From: Deltaproteobacteria bacterium
Lineage (GTDB): Bacteria; Myxococcota_A; Polyangia; Polyangiales; JADJMO01
DNA length: 44,894 nucleotides
Assembly: GCA_022843175.1 (NCBI GenBank)
Contig: JALHOE010000048.1
Coordinates: 1 to 44,894, forward strand
Reading direction: 5' to 3'
Part shown: positions 42,276 through 44,894 of the stretch, piece by piece
Layout of the letters: the number at the start of each line of letters is the position of its first letter
Numbering within the stretch: position 1 is the stretch's first letter
The notes under the pieces: model-generated
Told to the model about the DNA's origin: nothing
What the model saw: only the letters and a program-made list of their open reading frames with translations
Database searches by the model: none
Position numbers and translations under genes: made by a program

Positions 42276-44551
42276 TGCGGCGGCGGATGCTCGGGATCGC
42301 GCTCGCGTCCCTCGGGATGCTGACGCTGCAGATCTCGATCACGCGCGTGTTCTCGCTGCTCGTCTGGTACCACTTCGCGTTCCTCGCGATCGCCCTCGCG
42401 CTCCTCGGCTTCACGGCGGGCGGGGTCATCGCGGCCCGCCGCACCGTCGACCTCGCGAAGACCTGCTTCGGCGCCTCGATCGGCACCGTGGTCGCGCTGG
42501 CGATCGCGTGCCGCCTGCCGTTCGGCACGTCGGTGGTCGAGAGCGCGGGCCAGGTCGCGCTCTTCGTGGTCCTCATCGCGCTCCTGCTGGTGCCGTTCGT
42601 GCTGATCGGCGTGGTGATCGCGAAGACCCTCGCCGAGCACCCCCCGGAGGTTCCGCGGCTCTACTTCGCGGATCTGGTCGGCAGCGGCGTGGGCTGCGTG
42701 CTGAGCCTGTTCGTGATGGACCACCTCGGCGGGGGCGCCGGCGGCGTGCTCTTCGCGGCGTTGGCGTTCGCGCTCGCGGGCGTCGCGTTCGACGGGCGCG
42801 CGCGCGGACTCTCGGTCGCCGCCGTGAACGTGGCGCTGCTGCTCCTCGCGCGCGATCCGCTCCGCGATCCGTTCTACCTCCCGAACGCCAAGCTGTACCC
42901 GCGGGTGCCGCGCGAGCTGATCCTCAAGCGCACCTGCACGTCGCTCGCGTGCGTCGACTTCTTCCAGAACCCGCTTCACTTCGGGCTGTGGGGGATGTCG
43001 CAGAAGTACAAGGGGCCGCTGCCGGAGCAGATCGGCGTCGTCATCGACGCCTGGGCGATCACCTCGGTGACCAAGAGCGACGGCGACGTCCACCATCCGG
43101 TGCTCGACGCGCTCCCGCCGGCGACGGTGCACCACTTCTTCCGGCTCACCGGCCGCAAGGACACCGACGCCCTGGTGATCGGCGCGGGCGGCGGGCTCGA
43201 TGTGCGGACGGCGCTCCACTTCGGTGCCAAGCACGTCGACGCCGTCGACATCAACCCGATGATCGTCAAGGCCGTCGCCAACGACTTCGATGCGTTCGCC
43301 GGCGGGCTGTATCACCGGCCGGAGGTGAAGGTGTCGGTCGCCGAGGGGCGCCACTTCCTCCGTCGCTCCGAGAAGAAGTGGGACCTGGTGCAGATCAGCG
43401 GCGTCGACACCTACGCCGCGTCGCAGGCCGGCGCCTTCGCGCTGACCGAGAACTACCTGTACACGGTCGAGGCCATGCGCGAGGTGCTCGGCCACCTCCA
43501 CGACGACGGCACGCTCGCGATGACGCGCTGGCTGTACAAGCCGCCGCGGCAGACGCTCCGCCTGTGCGTGGTGCTCGATCGCGCGATGCGCGAGATGGGC
43601 CTCGGCGACGCCGCGTCGCGCGTCGTCGTCATCGGCGCGCCGCAGTGGGACTCGCCGATCGACTTCTCGATCATCCTCGCGCGGCGCACGCCCTTCACCG
43701 AGAAGGAGGTCGACGCGCTCGGCAAGCTCGCCGACGCGATGGGCTTTTACCTGGTGTATGCGCCGGGTCGCGCGCTCCCGAACCCCTTCACCGAGTTCTT
43801 CGCCGCGACGGACAAGGACGCGTTCGTGCGCGCCTACCCGTTCCGCATCGACGCGACCACCGACGACGCGCCGTTCTTCTTCGAGCACAACCGGTGGTCG
43901 CGCCTGCTCGGGAGCCGCGACGCGATCTTCGGCGCCGCGAGCGGCCCGCTGGTGCTGCTCATCACCTTCGCGCTCGTCACCGCGCTCGCCGCCGCGATCC
44001 TCGCCCTCGCCAAGCAGCGCCTCGGGCGGCGCGACGAGGTGTATTTCGTGGCGCTCGGCCTCGCGTACATCGGCGTCGAGCTGTGGTTCGTCCCGCGGTT
44101 CGTCCTCTTCCTCGGGCACCCGAGCCATGCGCTGTCGGTCGTGCTGTTCGCGATGCTCACCGCGTCGGGGGTCGGGAGCGCGCTCTCGTCGCGCGTGCGG
44201 AGCGCCCGGCCCATCGGCGTGGCGATCGCGGTGGTGCTGGTGTGCGAGATGCTCGTGCTCACCCGCGTCCTCGACCGGACGCTGCACGCGCCGTTCGCCG
44301 CGCGCGCCGCCGTCGCGGTGTCGCTGGTCGCCCTGCCGTCGACGCTGATGGGCATGATGTTTCCGCTCGGCCTGCGCGATCGCGACGCGCCGTTCATCGC
44401 GCGCGCGTGGGTGCTCAACGGCTGTGCGTCCGTTGTGGCGTCGGTCGGGGCGACGGTCCTCGCGATCGGCCAGGGGTTCTCGGCGGTGTTGATCGCCGCG
44501 GCGCTCGGCTACTTGGTCGCGGCCGGCACCAGCAGGGCCGCGAGCGCGTAG
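42272..44551 (+). CDS. Membrane-embedded spermidine-synthase-like protein, paralogue 2
   Basis: 759 residues with the same plan as the protein at 39113: membrane helices about 5-205, SAM domain about 225-550 with LVIGAGGGLDVRTA (about 302-315) and VDINP, then QISGVDTYAASQAGAFALTE and a second set of helices (about 565-755). The two align throughout, including WYHF.FL in the first helices and FLGHPS..... in the last block. The start may be 42272 or 42275 (MMRRRML). Translation is coupled to the amidotransferase gene. Its 3' end overlaps the convergent partial gene by 43 bases. Confidence 0.8.
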   Translation: MMRRRMLGIALASLGMLTLQISITRVFSLLVWYHFAFLAIALALLGFTAGGVIAARRTVDLAKTCFGASIGTVVALAIACRLPFGTSVVESAGQVALFVVLIALLLVPFVLIGVVIAKTLAEHPPEVPRLYFADLVGSGVGCVLSLFVMDHLGGGAGGVLFAALAFALAGVAFDGRARGLSVAAVNVALLLLARDPLRDPFYLPNAKLYPRVPRELILKRTCTSLACVDFFQNPLHFGLWGMSQKYKGPLPEQIGVVIDAWAITSVTKSDGDVHHPVLDALPPATVHHFFRLTGRKDTDALVIGAGGGLDVRTALHFGAKHVDAVDINPMIVKAVANDFDAFAGGLYHRPEVKVSVAEGRHFLRRSEKKWDLVQISGVDTYAASQAGAFALTENYLYTVEAMREVLGHLHDDGTLAMTRWLYKPPRQTLRLCVVLDRAMREMGLGDAASRVVVIGAPQWDSPIDFSIILARRTPFTEKEVDALGKLADAMGFYLVYAPGRALPNPFTEFFAATDKDAFVRAYPFRIDATTDDAPFFFEHNRWSRLLGSRDAIFGAASGPLVLLITFALVTALAAAILALAKQRLGRRDEVYFVALGLAYIGVELWFVPRFVLFLGHPSHALSVVLFAMLTASGVGSALSSRVRSARPIGVAIAVVLVCEMLVLTRVLDRTLHAPFAARAAVAVSLVALPSTLMGMMFPLGLRDRDAPFIARAWVLNGCASVVASVGATVLAIGQGFSAVLIAAALGYLVAAGTSRAASA

Positions 44552-44881
44552 AGGGCGAGCGCGCACAGGCCGACCACGCGAAAGCCAGCGAAGATCGCGA
44601 ACGGCACCGCGAGGAGCGACGCGACGATCGAGGCGAAGGCGTTGGCGGCGAGTCCCCACGCGACGAGCGAGTCGCCTCGATCGCTCGCGATGCGCAGCCC
44701 CGACGGGAAGGGAATGCCCATCGCAAACCCGAGCGGCGCGGTCACCGCCACGAGCGCGAGGACGCGCAAGGGCAGCGGCTGCGGCAACATCGCGGAGAAG
44801 AGCCGCGGCAGCCCGAGCTCGGCGAGCGCGAGCAGCGCCACGACCGCGATCGCGGCGCCGCGCGCGAGCTGCTCGGGCGGC
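44509..44881 (-). CDS. C-terminal part of a third spermidine-synthase-like membrane protein (cut by window end)
   Basis: The reading frame is open to the right edge and ends at 44509. The visible 120 or so residues are four hydrophobic helices with APLGFAMGIPFPSGL, AWGLAANAFASIVAS and ALYALAALL, matching the last membrane block of the two neighbours (MGFAFPAGM, AVNGAVSVLAS and MGMMFPLGL, VLNGCASVVAS). A SAM domain is therefore expected beyond the window. Bases 44882-44894 are probably adapter and not part of the gene. GTG 44841 is in frame but is not likely to be the true start. Confidence 0.65.
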
Positions 44882-44894
44882 AGATCGGAAGAGC
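44882..44894 (+). other. Illumina adapter remnant at contig end
   Basis: AGATCGGAAGAGC, the first 13 bases of the common Illumina TruSeq adapter, forms exactly the last 13 bases. A chance match of 13 specified bases at the very end is very unlikely, so these bases should be trimmed. Confidence 0.9.

Noticed and set aside
39113-44551. True spermidine synthases (speE)
   Set aside because: SAM motif present, but the polyamine-binding loop is replaced and the domain is embedded between membrane blocks.

Overview
The window reads as one end of a contig from a high-GC (about 70%) Gram-negative bacterium. The protein style points to Myxococcota, probably the Polyangiales side: many lipoproteins, Asp-Thr-Gly rich linkers, a MopE-type metal-binding site, and five proteins ending in a Cys-x-Cys / hydrophobic / polyarginine tail of the MYXO-CTERM kind. 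The last 13 bases match the start of the common Illumina adapter, so the right edge is probably an assembly end. There are no tRNA, rRNA, CRISPR, IS or phage genes. Most of the content is an envelope and secreted protein repertoire.

Layout. 1-1175: inverted repeat, a small four-helix membrane protein with a coupled small ORF, and a terminator. 1239-4877: a giant lipoprotein of chitobiase-C-terminal-type repeats with carbohydrate-binding modules. 5452-6651: serA. 6652-13659: Cys-rich lipoproteins, two tripartite-tail proteins, and a Calx-beta-like/C-type lectin lipoprotein, followed by a large palindrome. 13712-15046: a MopE-site lipoprotein behind an operator-like palindrome. 15217-17945: a TerB-like protein, a MatB-type malonyl-CoA synthetase and a secreted FGE-like protein. 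17987-24832: a six-gene run on the plus strand (lipoprotein, beta-propeller, dihaem cytochrome c, angiotensin-converting-enzyme homologue, membrane-anchored TPR-like protein, RCC1 lipoprotein).

24900-30957 (minus strand): a PrsW-family intramembrane protease heads a run of an acidic protein and three tripartite-tail proteins. The first three genes overlap by 1-4 bases. This is my main candidate for an undescribed unit: a protease encoded directly with proteins bearing C-terminal sorting tails. 31092-37079: a two-gene cassette (S41-type protease plus lipoprotein) present twice in tandem. 37040-44894: a GT-C-like membrane protein and three membrane-embedded spermidine-synthase-like proteins, the last cut by the contig end, with a class II glutamine amidotransferase translationally coupled to the second.

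Recurring themes: start/stop overlaps (ATGA, GTGA, TGATG) inside operons; convergent genes whose ends abut or overlap with little room for a terminator; and acidic DTG linkers usually placed next to the membrane anchor, after the N-terminal Cys in lipoproteins and before the C-terminal tail in tripartite-tail proteins. Long open frames opposite most genes are by-products of GC-rich codon use and are left out.
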